DNA of 36,304 bases from assembly GCF_001557235.1 (NCBI RefSeq), contig NZ_LSJI01000130.1, positions 1-36,304 of the forward strand, written 5' to 3'. The DNA comes from Phenylobacterium sp. CCH9-H3. GTDB lineage: Bacteria; Pseudomonadota; Alphaproteobacteria; Caulobacterales; Caulobacteraceae. Numbering within the stretch: the stretch's first letter is position 1; every line of letters starts with the position of its first letter. The notes under the pieces were generated by a model. That model did not search any database. It saw nothing but the letters and a program-made list of their open reading frames with translations, and was not told the origin of the DNA. The translations under genes and the position numbers were made by a program. Below, piece after piece: positions 1-10,800 of this stretch.

Positions 1-200
1 GCCGGCTCGATGCGGCGTCCACGCCAGGGCGGCCGGCGAGTTTTGGCACAGCCTGGGGGTCTCCCCGCAGAAGGGGTCGGCAGAGACCTTGGGCTCGGCC
101 GAAGGGGAAGGCCTTCCCCCCGCGTAGGATAATGAAATGTTTATCGTGTTCAGAGGTCAGCCGTTAAGCGAACAGCGATTACCATCAGCGTTGGCGAAGT
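1..200. other. Left-edge region with no clear gene; 16-bp palindrome
   Basis: I recognise no gene in the first 200 bases. One forward frame is open from base 2 to a TAG at 125-127 and could be the last 41 codons of a gene that begins outside the window, but its product resembles nothing I know. The stretch is rich in short inverted repeats. The clearest is a perfect 16-bp palindrome at 104-119 (GGGGAAGGCCTTCCCC), just before that TAG, which could act as a terminator or a protein site. A TAA at 165-167 closes the frame of the next gene upstream of its GTG start. Confidence 0.3.
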
Positions 201-2096
201 GTGTTCCTGGGTGACCCGTCGTTGCTGCGCTTTCAGAACGAAATTCTACGAATGATCGCGAACGGTGAGCCGCTCTTCGACACGATGCGGCAACTTTGCT
301 TGCGGGTCGAAAAGACGTGGCCCGGTGTGCTCTGTTCGGTGTTCGCCATCGATCGAACGGGCGCAATGCGGCCGTTAGCGGCACCGAGCTTCCCGGAAGC
401 CTATAGCCAGGCGCATGACGGGGTTGCGATCGGCCCCAACACCGATGCACCCGGGAGAGCCGCGTCTTCGCGCAAGCCAGTGCTGCTGGAGGATCTAGCG
501 TCCGACCCTCGCGCCTCCCATAGTGCGGCGATCATTCATGGACTTGGCGTATCGGCGTGTTGGTCACTGCCTGTGCTTGGGGCGGCAGGCGACACGCTAG
601 CGGTGCTGAACCTCTATTTTCACGGTGCGCGCCAGGTCGCAGATGTCGAGCGAGACGTGGCTGAAGCTTGCGTAGAACTCTGCGAGACAGCCTTCCGCAG
701 ACACGAGAGTACGCTCGATCGGGATCGTCGAGCGAATGTCGATGCGTTGACCGGTTTGGCCAACAGGGCAGCCTATAACGGCGCGATGGCTCAGCTTCGC
801 TGCGACGATGTCGGGTCGTGGGCACTGTTCATCATCGACCTCGACAACCTCAAGATCGTCAACGACACGTTCGGCCATCTGGCGGGCGACGCTCTGATCC
901 GTGCCGCGTCGGCGCGTATCGCTCGCGCGATGGCGCCGGACGTCACCTATCGGATAGGAGGCGACGAATTCGCGGTCATCCTCCAGCAGCCGACAAATGT
1001 CGCCGACCTGAATGCTGCGGCCGAACGCGTCTTCGACGAGCTTGAGGTGGCGGCGGACTGCGACGGACACACCGTCGTACCTCGCGCGACCATCGGCGGC
1101 GCGACGTTGAGCAAGACCGAACGCACAGCGACGAGCGTCGGAGAAGCGGCCGACTTCGCGCTCTACCATGCGAAGGAGACGGGCCGTGGCGGCTTCGTTC
1201 GCTACTGGCCCGGCATCGGCTCGCGGATCTCAAGCCGGCGCGCCGCGATCCGTGATGTCTCGGAAGCCTTGACCGAAAATCGTATCGAGGCGCACTACCA
1301 GCCGATCCTGAGGCTGGACACCGGCCTCATCGTGGGACTCGAAGCCCTGTGCCGACTGCGATCGCGAAGCGGCGATCTTCTTCCTGCCGGCTCTTTCCAG
1401 GAAGCAACGACTGACGCTCATGTCGCCTCCGAGTTGACGGCCCGCATGATGGCAATCGTCGCTTCCGACATAGGTCATTGGCAAAACGCGGGACTGCTCG
1501 TCGAGCAGGTCAGCCTGAACGTATCGACAGCGGATTTCTACACGGGCAGCCTCGCCAAGAAGGTCTCCGAGACCTTCTCCAAAGGTGGCATCGACCTGAA
1601 CAAGATCGTGTTGGAGATAAGCGAGGACGTCTATCTCGGTCGGAATGATCGGGTCGTAGCGCGGGAGATCGAAGTGTTGCGTGCGGCCGGGGTGCGCGTC
1701 GCCCTCGACGACTTCGGCACGGGCTACGCCTCGCTGACGCATCTGGTGAATGTGCCGGTCGATATCATCAAGATCGACCGGGCATTTGTCGCCCGGCTGT
1801 GGCCTGACGATCCGAGCACCATCATTGTGGAAGGGCTAATCGAGATCGCCCGCCGTCTTGGCGTCGCCGTGGTCGCGGTCGGCATCGAGACCGAGGTTCA
1901 GGCGAGTCAGCTCTGGGCGATGGGCTGTGCGCTTGGACAGGGCTACGCGTTCGCGTATCCCGGCGACCGAGACGCGACCGGCACGCTACTCCATCGGCAT
2001 GAAGCGGGCGGCATCGGAACGATGCCGCTTTACGCTGCTCGGCAATCGGCCGGCCAGGGTGACCGTATCTCTAGGCGCCGCGTTTCAACGAGATAA
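201..2096 (+). CDS. GAF-GGDEF-EAL cyclic-di-GMP signalling protein
   Basis: A soluble 631-aa protein predicted to make and/or break the second messenger c-di-GMP. A GAF-like sensor region spans about residues 15-165. The GGDEF domain (about 175-335) has an intact GGDEF motif at 253-257, so cyclase activity is plausible. The product-inhibition RxxD site is degraded (MAPD at 244-247). The EAL domain (about 350-590) keeps E381, N440, E472, D503, D504, K524, D526 and Q580. However, the glutamate of the usual AEGVE motif is Val560, in an AVGIE context, so phosphodiesterase activity is doubtful. The GTG at 201 is the first start after an in-frame stop at 165 and keeps the helix that normally precedes the GAF domain; the next start is ATG 252. 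There is no signal peptide or membrane segment. The gene converges on dnaE2, 119 bases away. Confidence 0.9.
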   Translation: MFLGDPSLLRFQNEILRMIANGEPLFDTMRQLCLRVEKTWPGVLCSVFAIDRTGAMRPLAAPSFPEAYSQAHDGVAIGPNTDAPGRAASSRKPVLLEDLASDPRASHSAAIIHGLGVSACWSLPVLGAAGDTLAVLNLYFHGARQVADVERDVAEACVELCETAFRRHESTLDRDRRANVDALTGLANRAAYNGAMAQLRCDDVGSWALFIIDLDNLKIVNDTFGHLAGDALIRAASARIARAMAPDVTYRIGGDEFAVILQQPTNVADLNAAAERVFDELEVAADCDGHTVVPRATIGGATLSKTERTATSVGEAADFALYHAKETGRGGFVRYWPGIGSRISSRRAAIRDVSEALTENRIEAHYQPILRLDTGLIVGLEALCRLRSRSGDLLPAGSFQEATTDAHVASELTARMMAIVASDIGHWQNAGLLVEQVSLNVSTADFYTGSLAKKVSETFSKGGIDLNKIVLEISEDVYLGRNDRVVAREIEVLRAAGVRVALDDFGTGYASLTHLVNVPVDIIKIDRAFVARLWPDDPSTIIVEGLIEIARRLGVAVVAVGIETEVQASQLWAMGCALGQGYAFAYPGDRDATGTLLHRHEAGGIGTMPLYAARQSAGQGDRISRRRVSTR

Positions 2097-2215
2097 GCGG
2101 TGCGCCGTAAATGCGTATCCGTGCACAAGCGTAACTCCGCAGCGCGGGCAGGATTGTAAGTTCGCACTATGGTCGCCGATGTTGGAGACGACGCTCTCCG
2201 CAGCTTCTGTAACTT

Positions 2216-5200
2216 TTAACGGAAATCTCTCGTCTTCACCTTGATCGTGTCCAGGTGGAGGTCCGGAATGAAAATGTCGCGCGGCCGAACAGTCCGAGGC
2301 GGCAAGCCGCGTGGATCGGGCATAGGCGAGCCATGGTGAAACTCGTCGCCCCGACCATGCGGTAAGGGGAAGGCTGTCTCCCGATCGCCGACGCTCGCCA
2401 GGGCAGCGGAGAGGTCTGTGAGCCGCTGGGCGACGAGATGGACCACTTCCCCCTCGCGCTGCACGCGACCGCGCACCGCGATCATGCCCGCTGAAAGGAT
2501 TATGCGACGGTTCTGCTCGAAGACCTTCGGCCAGACCACGAGGTTCGCGATGCCGCTTTCGTCTTCCAGCGTTATGAACATGACGCCCTTGGCAGACCCC
2601 GGACGCTGTCGGACCAGCACGATGCCGGCCGCTTCGAGCCACCGGCCGTCACGCGCTTCCATAGCTTCGAGGCAGGTGACCATTCGGCGCCGCCGCAAGT
2701 CCTGCCGCAGGAAGGATACGGGGTGATCCCGTAGAGAGAGGCTGACGTGGCGGTAGTCTTCGACGACATCGCCACCGGCCGTCATGGGTCGGAGAACGAT
2801 GGCCGGTTCGGCAATCTCGGGCACGATTTCCGCTTCGCGGGCCGAGGCCGCAGCAAAGAGCGGCAATGGTTCATCCCGAAGCGCCTTGATTGCCCAGAGC
2901 GCTTCCCGACGAGCGAGACCAAAGGGCGGCCGGAAACCGTCTGCCTCAGCGATCTGCGTCAATGCGCCCACGGGCACGCCAGCTCGGCGCCAGAGGTCGT
3001 CCACCGACATGAAGGGATGACCCGCCTGGGCAGCGACGATCGCCGCGCCATGGGCGTTTGCCAGACCCTTGACCATGCGCAGGCCCAGCCGGACAGCAAA
3101 TCGGCCGTCATCATCGATCGGCTCAAGCGTGCAGTCCCAACGGGACGCATTGGCGCACACCGGTCGCACTTCGACGCCATGATCTCGTGCATCGCGTACG
3201 ATCTGGGCCGGCGCGTAGAACCCCATGGGCTGGCTGTTCAGGAGCGCCGCGCAGAAAACGTCGGGGTGCCAGCATTTCAGCCAAGCGGACGCGTAGGCGA
3301 TAAGCGCAAAAGAGGCTGCGTGGCTTTCCGGAAAGCCGTAAGAACCGAAGCCTTCGAGTTGCTTGAAGGTCTGCTCGGCGAAGGCAGCGTCGTAGCCATT
3401 GGCCACCATGCCGGCGATCAGCTTGTCCCGGAAATGCGATACACCCCCGGTGAACTTGAAGGTCGCCATCGACTTGCGCAGCATGTCGGCTTCCCCGGGC
3501 GTGAACCCGGCGCATTCGATCGCGACGCGCATCGCCTGCTCCTGGAACAGGGGAACGCCGAGCGTCTTGCCCAGAACCTTCTCGAGCTCCGGCTTTGGAT
3601 AGTGGACGGGCTCCAGCCCCTCCCGGCGACGAAGATAGGGGTGAACCATGTCGCCTTGGATCGGCCCAGGCCGGACGATGGCGACCTGAACGACGAGGTC
3701 GTAATAGGTACGCGGTTTCAGGCGCGGCAGCATGGACATCTGCGCGCGGCTTTCGATCTGGAAGGTGCCGAGCGTATCGGCCCTCCGGATCATCGCATAG
3801 GTGCGTGGATCCTCCGCAGGGATGGTCGCCAGATCGAGGTTTACGCCCTTGTGCTCGGCGAGTAGATCGAGCCCCTTCTTCATGCAGGTCAACATGCCGA
3901 GCGCCAGGACGTCGACCTTCATGAACTTGAGAGCGTCGATATCGTCCTTGTCCCATTCGATGACCTGACGATCGACCATCGACGCGGGCTCGATCGGCAC
4001 GAGATCGTCGAGGCGGTCATGGGTGAGCACGAAGCCGCCAGGGTGCTGGCTGAGGTGGCGCGGAGCGCCCATCAGTTGCCGGGCAAGATCGAGCGTCATC
4101 CGAAGGCGCCGGTCTGCGAGGTTGAGATTCAACTCCTCGACGTGGCGCTTCTCAACGCCTTCCTCTGACCACGCCCACACCTGCGACGACAGCGTGCCGA
4201 TCAGGTCTTCGGGCAGTCCGAGCGCCTTGCCGACGTCCCGCAACGCACCCTTGGTGCGATACCGGATGACGGTCGAGCACAGCGCGGCATGCTCCCGGCC
4301 ATAGGTCTCGAACACCCATTGCATGACGATTTCGCGCCGCTCATGTTCGAAATCGACGTCGATGTCGGGCGGCTCGCGCCGTTCCTCGGAGATGAAACGC
4401 TCGAACAGCAGGTCGTTGCGGCCAGGATCGATCGAAGTGATGCCAAGAACGTAACAGACGGCGGAGTTGGCGGCCGACCCACGACCCTGACACAGAATGT
4501 CCTTTGACCGCGCGAAGCGAACGATGGAGTTCACGGTCAGGAAATAAGGCGCGTAGTCCAGCTTCTCGATCAACCGCAACTCATGCTGGAGGGCGGCGGT
4601 CACGCTCTCGGGTACGCCCTCGGGATAGCGTTCAGCCGCGCCCTCCCAGGTGAGCTTTGCCAACGTCTGCTGGGGTGTGAGTGCGGGATCGTCGCGCTCT
4701 TCCGGATACTGGTAGGCAAGCTCGTCGAGGCTGAAGCGGCAGCGGTCCGCGATCTGCAGCGTCCGGGCAAGGGCCTCGGGATAGCGGCTGAACAGACGAT
4801 GCATTTCGTCCGGCGGCTTGATGTAGCGATCGGCATGTCGCTCTCGCCGATCGCCAAGCGTATCGATCGTGACGTTGTGCCGGATGCATGTGACTACGTC
4901 CTGCAGGATCCGCCGGGCCGGCTCGTGGAAGAGGACGTCGTTCGTCACCACGGTGGGCACGCGCATCTGTGTGGCCATGTTCGAAAGCTCATGCAGTCGG
5001 AGCTGATCGTTTGGCCGGCGGCGCAAGGTGAGCGCGAGATAGGCTCTGTCGCCGAAAGCGTCCCGCAATCGCCGCAGCCGGAACTCGCACTCGTCATCCG
5101 CCAGGTCGGGTACGAGCGCGACGATCAGGCCTTCGCCATACGCGACGAGATCAGGCCATTCGAGGACGCACCGGGCCTTGCCCCCTCGCTTTTTGCCCAG

Positions 5201-5488
5201 GGACAGAAGACGGCAGAGGCGCGAATAAGCGGGTCGATCCGTTGGATAGACGAGCACGGATGTCCCGTCAGAGAGGTCGAGCCGGCAACCGACAATCAGG
5301 CGAACGCCGGTCGTCTTGGCCGCTTCATGAGCACGGACGACGCCGGCGAGCGAATTCCGATCGACGATGGCGACGGCCTCGATCCCAGCCAAGGCCGCTT
5401 GCGCAAACAGTTCCTCGCAGGAGGACGCGCCGCGCAGGAAGCTGAAGTGTGAGGTGACCTGCAGTTCGACGTAGCGAGGTGAGCTCAT
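2216..5488 (-). CDS. dnaE2: Error-prone DNA polymerase III alpha subunit DnaE2 (ImuC)
   Basis: The 1090-aa polymerase subunit of the ImuA-ImuB-DnaE2 mutasome, which carries out translesion synthesis and SOS mutagenesis at stalled forks. An N-terminal PHP domain (about residues 5-210) is followed by the C-family polymerase core. Catalytic aspartates are visible in a PDIDVDF motif (D375, D377, D379), preceded by a CQGRGSAAN motif near 333-341. An OB-fold region lies near the C-terminus, and the protein ends in the usual RDFR. The length is typical of DnaE2 and shorter than replicative DnaE1. The ATG overlaps the imuB stop in an ATGA, which indicates translational coupling as the last gene of the operon. 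Expression is expected from the LexA-controlled promoter ahead of imuA. Confidence 0.97.
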   Translation of the reverse strand: MSSPRYVELQVTSHFSFLRGASSCEELFAQAALAGIEAVAIVDRNSLAGVVRAHEAAKTTGVRLIVGCRLDLSDGTSVLVYPTDRPAYSRLCRLLSLGKKRGGKARCVLEWPDLVAYGEGLIVALVPDLADDECEFRLRRLRDAFGDRAYLALTLRRRPNDQLRLHELSNMATQMRVPTVVTNDVLFHEPARRILQDVVTCIRHNVTIDTLGDRRERHADRYIKPPDEMHRLFSRYPEALARTLQIADRCRFSLDELAYQYPEERDDPALTPQQTLAKLTWEGAAERYPEGVPESVTAALQHELRLIEKLDYAPYFLTVNSIVRFARSKDILCQGRGSAANSAVCYVLGITSIDPGRNDLLFERFISEERREPPDIDVDFEHERREIVMQWVFETYGREHAALCSTVIRYRTKGALRDVGKALGLPEDLIGTLSSQVWAWSEEGVEKRHVEELNLNLADRRLRMTLDLARQLMGAPRHLSQHPGGFVLTHDRLDDLVPIEPASMVDRQVIEWDKDDIDALKFMKVDVLALGMLTCMKKGLDLLAEHKGVNLDLATIPAEDPRTYAMIRRADTLGTFQIESRAQMSMLPRLKPRTYYDLVVQVAIVRPGPIQGDMVHPYLRRREGLEPVHYPKPELEKVLGKTLGVPLFQEQAMRVAIECAGFTPGEADMLRKSMATFKFTGGVSHFRDKLIAGMVANGYDAAFAEQTFKQLEGFGSYGFPESHAASFALIAYASAWLKCWHPDVFCAALLNSQPMGFYAPAQIVRDARDHGVEVRPVCANASRWDCTLEPIDDDGRFAVRLGLRMVKGLANAHGAAIVAAQAGHPFMSVDDLWRRAGVPVGALTQIAEADGFRPPFGLARREALWAIKALRDEPLPLFAAASAREAEIVPEIAEPAIVLRPMTAGGDVVEDYRHVSLSLRDHPVSFLRQDLRRRRMVTCLEAMEARDGRWLEAAGIVLVRQRPGSAKGVMFITLEDESGIANLVVWPKVFEQNRRIILSAGMIAVRGRVQREGEVVHLVAQRLTDLSAALASVGDRETAFPLPHGRGDEFHHGSPMPDPRGLPPRTVRPRDIFIPDLHLDTIKVKTRDFR

Positions 5489-7005
5489 CCGAAGACCCCG
5501 TGGATGAACCAGCGGTGCGACCCCGTCGCCGTGTCTTCGCCGTCACCGGCACGATAAAGCCAGTAGCGTTCGCCGGCGTCGTCCTCGACCCGAAAATAGT
5601 CTCGGACGGCGACCAATTCGGCGTCGCGCTTCCACCACTCTCCGAACACGCGCTCCGGTCCATCACCCCGGCGCAGTCGGCGACGCACGCCGCGCCAGGT
5701 GAATGAAACGGGCGGATGATCAGGCAAGAGCGCTACAGTCTCGACCTGCTCCGGATGGGCCAGCAGACGCGAGGGCCGCGGCCAATGGCCGGGCCATGCT
5801 GCGCCCGTATCGGCGGCCATCGCCGGAATGCGGGCAACGGAGCGTTCCGGGACGTCGCTCGCAACCGGCGCCAGCCGATAGAGCGCCTGCTCGCCCACCC
5901 GGTTCATGAGCGTATCGATCAGGTCCGAGACGTCCGGCACACTCTCCTCGATAAGCGAACTAACGGTTTGCCGGCGCTCGATCGGCTCGGCGACGCTGGC
6001 TGCAAGCGTCATCACCTCGATTCCAAAGCCGGGCTCGATCGTCTCGATCTTGTCGCATAGGAGGCGCGTCAGGCGCTTTGCATCCCGGACCGGCGTTGCC
6101 ATTCCAACCCGGACCGCCTGTGAGCGACTGTCGACACGGTGGCAGATAAGGTCGAGGCGTCGTGCGCCGAGACCCGCTGCCTCGAGGCGGTCGCAGAGCT
6201 GATCGACGAGCTTGGCGATGTAGCGGGCGATGGTCTCCGCCGCGCCAATCGGTTCCGCGAACGACCTGCGCACTTCGATCAGGTCGGCGGGTCGAATCGG
6301 ATCGATCGGCTCTGACAGATCGCCAAGCGCCTGATCGATACGGCGGCCGATCGCTGGACCGAAGCGCAGGGTGAGCGGCGCGCGCGGCTGCGCGAGGATA
6401 TCGCCGATGGTTTCAAAGCCAAGCGTCCGCAGCGCCGCGACTATCGAAGCGTCGATGCGCAGCGCGGCCAGCGGAAGCGGTTCCAACAGCGATGCATCAT
6501 GACGTTCAGGAGCGATTATCGTCGCGCGGGCTGCAAACCGGGCCAAGGCGTGGGCCGCGCCCCAGCTGTCGGCGATCGCACCGCGAGCGGCGATACCGGA
6601 CATGGCCAGCCTACCGATCAGGCCCTCCAGCATGACAGCTTCGCCGCCGTGAAGGTGATCGGCTCCGGTCGAGTCGATGATGATCCCGTCTGGAGGATCA
6701 GGGGCCACGACAGGCGCGTAGCGCAGGAGCCAGGTGGCGAGCCGATCAAGTGCCTCCACATCGGCTGCCGGCTCGGCATCTTGCACGATGAGGTCTGGCA
6801 CCAGGACCTGAGCCTTGGTCACAGGCATGCCGGGGCGAAGGCCGGCGGCCACGGCAGCAGCATTCGCCGCCAGCACCACCCGCCTGTTTCCTTCCCGGCC
6901 AATCAGGACGAGCGGCGCCTCAGCCGGAGGCGCCGCGTCGCCAGCCTTCCGCCGAAGCCGGTCGGTGGACCAGCTCGGCAGGAAGAGCGAGACGACCCGT
7001 GTCAT
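5485..7005 (-). CDS. imuB: ImuB, catalytically inactive Y-family polymerase homologue
   Basis: A 506-aa adaptor of the mutasome. In known systems ImuB binds the beta clamp and bridges ImuA and DnaE2; it does not polymerise DNA itself. The N-terminus ([14 protein letters not shown]) aligns with the Y-family palm, but the metal-binding Asp is absent from the first strand. The usual DE pair of the second motif is replaced by a [12 protein letters not shown] sequence, as expected for ImuB. I place the start at ATG 7005, whose product begins directly with the palm strand; an upstream in-frame start at 7032 would add nine residues. The gene overlaps the end of imuA by 86 bases and overlaps dnaE2 by 4 (ATGA), so the three genes form one operon. 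Confidence 0.93.
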   Translation of the reverse strand: MTRVVSLFLPSWSTDRLRRKAGDAAPPAEAPLVLIGREGNRRVVLAANAAAVAAGLRPGMPVTKAQVLVPDLIVQDAEPAADVEALDRLATWLLRYAPVVAPDPPDGIIIDSTGADHLHGGEAVMLEGLIGRLAMSGIAARGAIADSWGAAHALARFAARATIIAPERHDASLLEPLPLAALRIDASIVAALRTLGFETIGDILAQPRAPLTLRFGPAIGRRIDQALGDLSEPIDPIRPADLIEVRRSFAEPIGAAETIARYIAKLVDQLCDRLEAAGLGARRLDLICHRVDSRSQAVRVGMATPVRDAKRLTRLLCDKIETIEPGFGIEVMTLAASVAEPIERRQTVSSLIEESVPDVSDLIDTLMNRVGEQALYRLAPVASDVPERSVARIPAMAADTGAAWPGHWPRPSRLLAHPEQVETVALLPDHPPVSFTWRGVRRRLRRGDGPERVFGEWWKRDAELVAVRDYFRVEDDAGERYWLYRAGDGEDTATGSHRWFIHGVFG

Positions 7006-7672
7006 CGCACGCCTCCAACTCGAAATCTGCACTCTCGCCCGCGCGTGCGCGGATCAGTTCGACCAGCCAGCGGGCACGCCCTACGCCCGGAACAGGCAGA
7101 GGTGTCGATGGCACCATAGACACGCGCCAGCGTGTCATCGCGGCGGTGGGTTGGCCGAAATCAGTGGCTTCGGTCTGTCGTCGCCAACGCCGCAGCGCGA
7201 TACCGATCGATCCGCTGCCCTCGGCTGCCAACTGCAGGCGGCGCGAGGCTGTCATGGAAAGCCGGGCCACCTCACCGAGAACCGCCCCTAGACCACCATG
7301 GCGCAACCCTTCCTCCATGCAGGCCAGCACGGTCTTGTCATCGCCGGCTTCGAGATAGATTACGCGATCTGACGCAAGACCTGCCTGGGCGATCGCCGGC
7401 GCGAACAGGTCCGGACGGGTGATACACCAGAGGATCTTGCCCTTGGTTCGAGCCGCGACGCCCGCGCTGAACAAGGCTGCTGCAGCACCATCGACCGCGC
7501 CATTCCCACCGCCTGCAATCTCATGCAGCGCGCCAAGCGCCAACCCGCCACCGGGGAGTCGTGAGTCGACGTCGGCAATCCCAAACGGGAGAACCGATTT
7601 GGCGCGCCGACTCCGGCCTTCGATCTTCTCGATCTGCGCGCGCAAAGACTCTATGGCGGGTTCGGGCCGCAC
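6920..7672 (-). CDS. imuA: ImuA, RecA-like mutasome accessory protein
   Basis: First gene of the SOS mutasome operon, 250 aa. ImuA proteins have a RecA/SulA-like fold and are needed with ImuB for DnaE2-dependent mutagenesis. Visible features are an N-terminal helix, the motif SRLPGGGLALGALHEI near residues 37-52, a core beta-alpha region, and a conserved stretch with LRRWRRQTEATDFGQPTAA-type sequence near 180-200 that is typical of ImuA. The start is a GTG at 7672. A GGAGG lies 12 bases upstream, a rather long spacing, so the exact start is only likely. A perfect GAAC-N7-GAAC LexA box lies 37 bases upstream. The 3' end overlaps imuB. Confidence 0.9.
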   Translation of the reverse strand: MRPEPAIESLRAQIEKIEGRSRRAKSVLPFGIADVDSRLPGGGLALGALHEIAGGGNGAVDGAAAALFSAGVAARTKGKILWCITRPDLFAPAIAQAGLASDRVIYLEAGDDKTVLACMEEGLRHGGLGAVLGEVARLSMTASRRLQLAAEGSGSIGIALRRWRRQTEATDFGQPTAAMTRWRVSMVPSTPLPVPGVGRARWLVELIRARAGESADFELEACDDTGRLALPAELVHRPASAEGWRRGASG

Positions 7673-7709
7673 GCTTCCAGTTGACCTCCGGATAAGGGTT
7701 CGTCATCAT

Positions 7710-7747
7710 GTTCTCTATTTGTTCTATCTTGCGCGTGTGAGAGTCAA
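7710..7747 (-). promoter_or_regulatory. LexA (SOS) box and promoter of imuA-imuB-dnaE2
   Basis: Read toward imuA, the minus strand shows GAACAAATAGAGAAC (7724-7710), an exact match to the alphaproteobacterial LexA operator GAAC-N7-GAAC. A good -35 hexamer TTGACT lies at 7747-7742, and 17 bases separate it from the operator. The -10 region must therefore fall inside the LexA site, which would block RNA polymerase when LexA is bound. The whole imuA-imuB-dnaE2 operon would be switched on by DNA damage. An ATG at 7709 opens a different frame and is probably not used. Confidence 0.9.
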
Positions 7748-7829
7748 GCCGGTTTTCCGGACAGGAAGAGTTTTAGCCAATCTTGAAAGAGGACGCGCGT
7801 AGCCGGTCCGGTGAAAAAGACGTGGACCG

Positions 7830-10800
7830 CTACGGCGGCGAGATATCTGCCGGTCCTAGATAGGCGATGTCGATCTTGCCGACATCCGTGGCTACCACAG
7901 CCCGGAGCAAACCGATCCGGTCTGGATTAAGCGCAGCCTGGAGGGTGCCAAGCGGCGCGGCGTCGGCAGAAAGTACGCGGGGTTGCCCGCCCCAGTAATG
8001 AACTTGGACCGGTGTGCCCGGAGGCGGCGGCGCTCCAAGCCAGTTAACTGACGCCCAATAACGCCGATCAGCCCAGGTGCGGTTGTCAGCGGGCATGAAG
8101 CTGTTTGTGAACTCCGTCCAGATCGCCTTCGTCTCTGCGGTAGGCCAGTCGGGCAGAGCGCTCCAGGCGGCGACGGCGTCCGAATTGAGCCATTCCCGCA
8201 GCTCCTGTCCCGTCGTGAAGGTCGCTGCGGTGTCGGTGACTGCCTTGATCGCGGCAAGCCGCGAGTTGAAGCCGGCTTGGATCAGGATCGAGGCTGACCG
8301 ATTGAGCGTGCCGGTCTCCACCGCAGGAACTGCTGCGCCAAGTTCGTGATCCTCCAGTAGAAGATCGAAAACGCCGACCGTGTCACCGTTGGCGGCCGCC
8401 CGAACGCGGATCGCCTCCATCGCCCAAGGCAGGCGATAGACGAGGCCACCCTCTACAAATTGCAGGGTCTCAGAGGCCTGCGCTGCGCCCAGCGCCGCGA
8501 GCGGTTGGCCAAGCAGCCATGCGCGCAGGATGTCGCGCCAGTTCGCCGGCAGGGGATCGGGGGTGAAGGGATAGAAGGCGAAAACCCGTTCGGCGAGGCC
8601 GGCGATCGCAGTGATCGCCCCCTCGGTGTCTCCTTCGAGGATCGCGCCATTAGCTTGGATCAGGAGAAGATTGGCGTCGGCGGCGATGGCATCGAGCGCA
8701 TGGCCTGTCGTCAGCCCAACCCCCGCGAGGAAGTAGCCGCGTCGTCCGGCGGCCGTCGACTGACTCCAAATGAGTCGGCTGCGGGACACGAGGCCGGCCT
8801 TCAGCACCTGTCGAACCTGCAGGTCCTGGCGCTGCAGACGGCGGTGCCACAGTGAGGATTGGAGGATGTCGTGGAGGGCCGTCTCGATGCCCTCATCGGG
8901 AATGTCGTTTTCCCCGATGAGGCTCAAGATCGCCGTATCGAGCGTTGCGACATGTCGTTCCCAATCGGCGAGCGCGCGTTCGCGTTCTTCGGGCTTCTCG
9001 TTTGCGACTTCCGGGAAAGTCCAGGCGGCCGCGTTGTTGACGACGTACTCGACCAGCTGATTGAGGTCGCCGCCGATGCGCGAGCGCATTCGCGTCAACA
9101 GCATCGCGACAAGCCGCACGAGGCCGCTTTCCATCTCGCGCGCGCCGAGGTCGGTGATGAGGGCTTCCCAGTTGCGCCGCTTCTTGGCGATCTCGTCGAA
9201 CATGGGGAAGAGAACGATGCCCTCGACATCGACATAAGCGCGGCCCGCGCGGCCGATGACGTTCTTGAACTCGCTGATCTCAATGCGCTCGCCAGCCCGG
9301 TGAAGGGAATACATGACGACGGCGGTGGCGGAGAGGTTGAGGCCCTGCGCCAAGGTCGGAGATGAGATCGTGACCTTGAGAACATTCTCGCGTAGCAGGC
9401 GCTCGACCTCCTTTCGATAGGCGGTGGGGAGTGCGCCATGGTGAAGGGCGACACCGAGGCGAAGGCATTTCAGGATTGCGCTATCGGCGCCCAGCCATTC
9501 CTCACCAAGCGCAATCGCCGTGTTCAGAAGGTTCGGGTCGGCCTCGAGCAAAGAGCGCAGGGCGCCGCGCTCATGCAAATCGACGATGACGTCCGCAAAC
9601 GGCTCGACGCTGCGCCGCTCGGGGCAGAAGATCAGGACCGTCTGACCATCATCGACTAGCCGCCAGGCCGTCGCAAGGCAGAGTTCGCGCTGGTCGTCGG
9701 GAAAGAGACGGGTGCGCCGGCGCTTCGGCGGAATCCAGTTGGGTGGGGCCGCACCGGTGAGAAACCGCTGGACCCAGGGCCGCTCGTCGCCAACCCGCAG
9801 GTTGAGCCGCGCCGTTGGCGACGTCCAAACCACTTCACCGAACCGCAGCCGGGTCGGCCGCCAATCGTTCTTGATCAGCCCGCCCGGGTGATCGCGCCGC
9901 AACCAGGCGGCAAAGTCGTCGAGCTGGTCGCCATCTGGCAGGATCGCCGAAAGGCAGACGATCCGTCGCTCCTGCGCGTCCGGGCGACGAAGAAGCCGCT
10001 GGATCTGTACCTCGTAACGGACCTCACGCTCGTTGGGGCCGATCATATGCCCTTCGTCGAAGACCAGCAGACCGACATCGTCAAGGAGCGAGGGGTCGTT
10101 GCGCAGGGCGAAGTCGAGCTTCTCCGGCGTCGCGACCACGATGTTGCGCTCGCGGATGGCGTCCTCGTCGAAGCCGCTGACGCCGATGCTGCCATATAGG
10201 GCCGAGATGGTCTTGCCGAGCGGGCCGAAGGTCCGCTGCAACGTGGTCTCGGTCTGTGCCGACAGCGCGCGCAGCGGGGTGACGAAGACCACCCGCTTGC
10301 CGCCCGCTAGGCACCTTAGAATGCAGAGTTCGGCGATGCGGGTCTTGCCGGCGCTTGTCGGCAGCGACACGACCAGGTCGTCGGACTGGTCGGCCGCCCG
10401 AGCGGCCGCCTCCGTCTGCGACGGCCAGAGGTCGATTTCCGCTTTCGGGCGACGCTGCAGTAATGCGATGAACAGCTCGCGCAGCGGCTGCCAGTCGGCT
10501 GCGGCACCACCGGCCGGCTGAAGCGGAACCCTCTCGTGAAAGGTGCTTGACCAGAGATCCGAGAGGAGGTGGATCGCGACGCGATGCGCCCACCATTGCG
10601 GCAGCATGTTCATCTCGCTGCAGATCGCGAGGCTGGTGCGAAGCCGTTCGAGCGCTTGGTCGATCAGCGGCCGCTCGCCCCGTTCGAGAGCGAGCAGGAA
10701 GAGCGACATGGCGGCCATGAAGGCATCGGTGAGCGCGATATCGAGACCGTCGAAAAGGAAGTCGTTGCCGTCCTCGGGCGGGGCGGCAACGGCTTCGGCC

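Noticed and set aside
2085..2215. Short minus-strand frame after dnaE2 encoding a CPRCG zinc-ribbon-like tail
   Set aside because: It reads as protein-like for 43 codons but has no usable start of its own. The frame belongs to an ORF overlapping dnaE2, so it is not listed as a gene.
7521..7709. 62-codon frame starting just after the LexA box
   Set aside because: It overlaps imuA in another frame, lacks a ribosome site and is Arg-rich; probably not translated.
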